41,833 bases of DNA, taken from positions 1 to 41,833 of the forward strand of contig JAOAGV010000029.1 in assembly GCA_026415575.1 (NCBI GenBank), read 5' to 3'. Of the stretch, positions 41,487 to 41,833 are shown one piece after another. The position numbers and the translations under genes are program-made. This stretch comes from Candidatus Sumerlaeia bacterium. Lineage in GTDB: Bacteria > Sumerlaeota > Sumerlaeia > JADFCW01. The notes beneath the pieces are model-generated. The model was given only the letters and a program-made list of their open reading frames with translations. It did not search any database and was not told where the DNA came from. The stretch's first letter is position 1, and every line of letters begins with the position of its first letter.

Positions 41487-41833
41487 TTACGCAACGCCGA
41501 ATACTCGCAATAGACCCAACGCCACACCCAGCACCAGCAGCGACCCGATCCAACTACCCAGCGAAAGATAAAGGATCCCCGACAGTCGGCTCATGCGAAG
41601 AGTCCACGCCAGCAGGATCGCCGACCACATCCCGCAGCCCCACATTGGGATCGCGGCAATCAGCACCACGCCCCACGCACCCATGGCCGCAAAGCGCCGA
41701 TAAAAGCCGCGCGACTCCAAATGCCCGCGCGCCCGATCCAGCCAGCCGGCCACGCGCCGTGAAATCCTCAGCCCTTTGTGCGCCAGATCGTAGAGCGTCG
41801 CGAAAAAGGGTATGTTCATCATGTCGCCAATCC
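41487..41833 (-). CDS. Small multidrug export-like membrane protein (COG2426 type), 5' end cut off
   Basis: The frame is open to the window edge and has no stop upstream of the ATGs at 41822 and 41819, so the gene probably starts outside. The visible ~115 residues have a basic amphipathic loop (RRVAGWLDRARGHLESRGFYRRF) and two membrane helices (AWGVVLIAAIPMWGCGMWSAILLAWTL and LSLGSWIGSLLVLGVALGLLRVF). The order RFAAMGAWGVVLIAAIPMWG plus a final hydrophobic helix matches the PF06695 small multidrug export family; the name is historical and the activity is uncertain. It is convergent with the terminase, with a 27-base gap. Confidence 0.6.
   Translation of the reverse strand, partial: IGDMMNIPFFATLYDLAHKGLRISRRVAGWLDRARGHLESRGFYRRFAAMGAWGVVLIAAIPMWGCGMWSAILLAWTLRMSRLSGILYLSLGSWIGSLLVLGVALGLLRVFGVA

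Overview
The window is about 42 kb of GC-rich (roughly 60%), densely coding bacterial chromosome. Exported enzymes with Tat-like signals, a formylglycine-type sulfatase, a DUF1080 protein, an exported sugar isomerase, a cobamide-type URO-D relative and a sigma-54 activator together suggest an uncultured heterotroph near the Planctomycetes/Verrucomicrobia/Lentisphaerae or a candidate phylum such as Hydrogenedentes or Sumerlaeota. This placement is inference from gene content; no rRNA or tRNA gene is visible.

Layout. 1-3027 (+): the 3' end of an unknown gene, then two tandem TPR-methyltransferase paralogues. 12106-3072 (-): eight genes in one direction, starting with a polysaccharide-lyase-like/serine-hydrolase fusion, then DUF1080, an exported aldo-keto-reductase-like protein, an exported sugar isomerase and a MtaA-like URO-D protein, and ending with a methyltransferase and two GT4 glycosyltransferases in overlapping frames. 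12444-15472 (+): an exported beta-propeller protein behind a good sigma-70-like promoter, then a TagB/TagF-like transferase and a LicC-like nucleotidyltransferase sharing ATGA. 21540-15517 (-): nucleotide synthesis genes purD-purE-pyrR-pyrB-pyrC-pyrK. 21836-25389 (+): histidine kinase, DUF502 membrane protein and NtrC-type sigma-54 activator. 26173-25545 (-): rpmB and a STAS protein. 26427-31096 (+): sulfatase, POT transporter, terminator, and a secreted Gly/Pro/Arg-rich protein. 34181-31213 (-): RNase R and rhomboid protease. 34372-38010 (+): a TPR membrane protein, then an FMN riboswitch controlling ribE-ribAB-ribH. 38010-41833: a lipid-kinase-like protein, a small unknown protein overlapping a phage-type large terminase, and a truncated small membrane protein gene.

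The most unusual feature is a set of degenerate short-period tandem arrays scattered through the window. One family has a 7-base unit of the AAATCCA/AAACCCA type, another a 7-base unit of the TTCATCA/TGAATGA type, and a third a 9-base unit of the CCGTCCATG/ATGGACAGG type. They lie between genes, next to a promoter, and in frame inside genes (purE, the POT transporter, ribAB, the lipid kinase, the terminase), where they encode low-complexity N-terminal extensions or inter-domain linkers. Two arrays are arranged as inverted pairs (between pyrR and pyrB, and between ribAB and ribH) and could fold in the mRNA. This looks like a repeat-spreading process that also alters proteins. Other points of interest are the lyase-like/serine-hydrolase fusion, the kinase-DUF502-NtrC trio, and the lone terminase.
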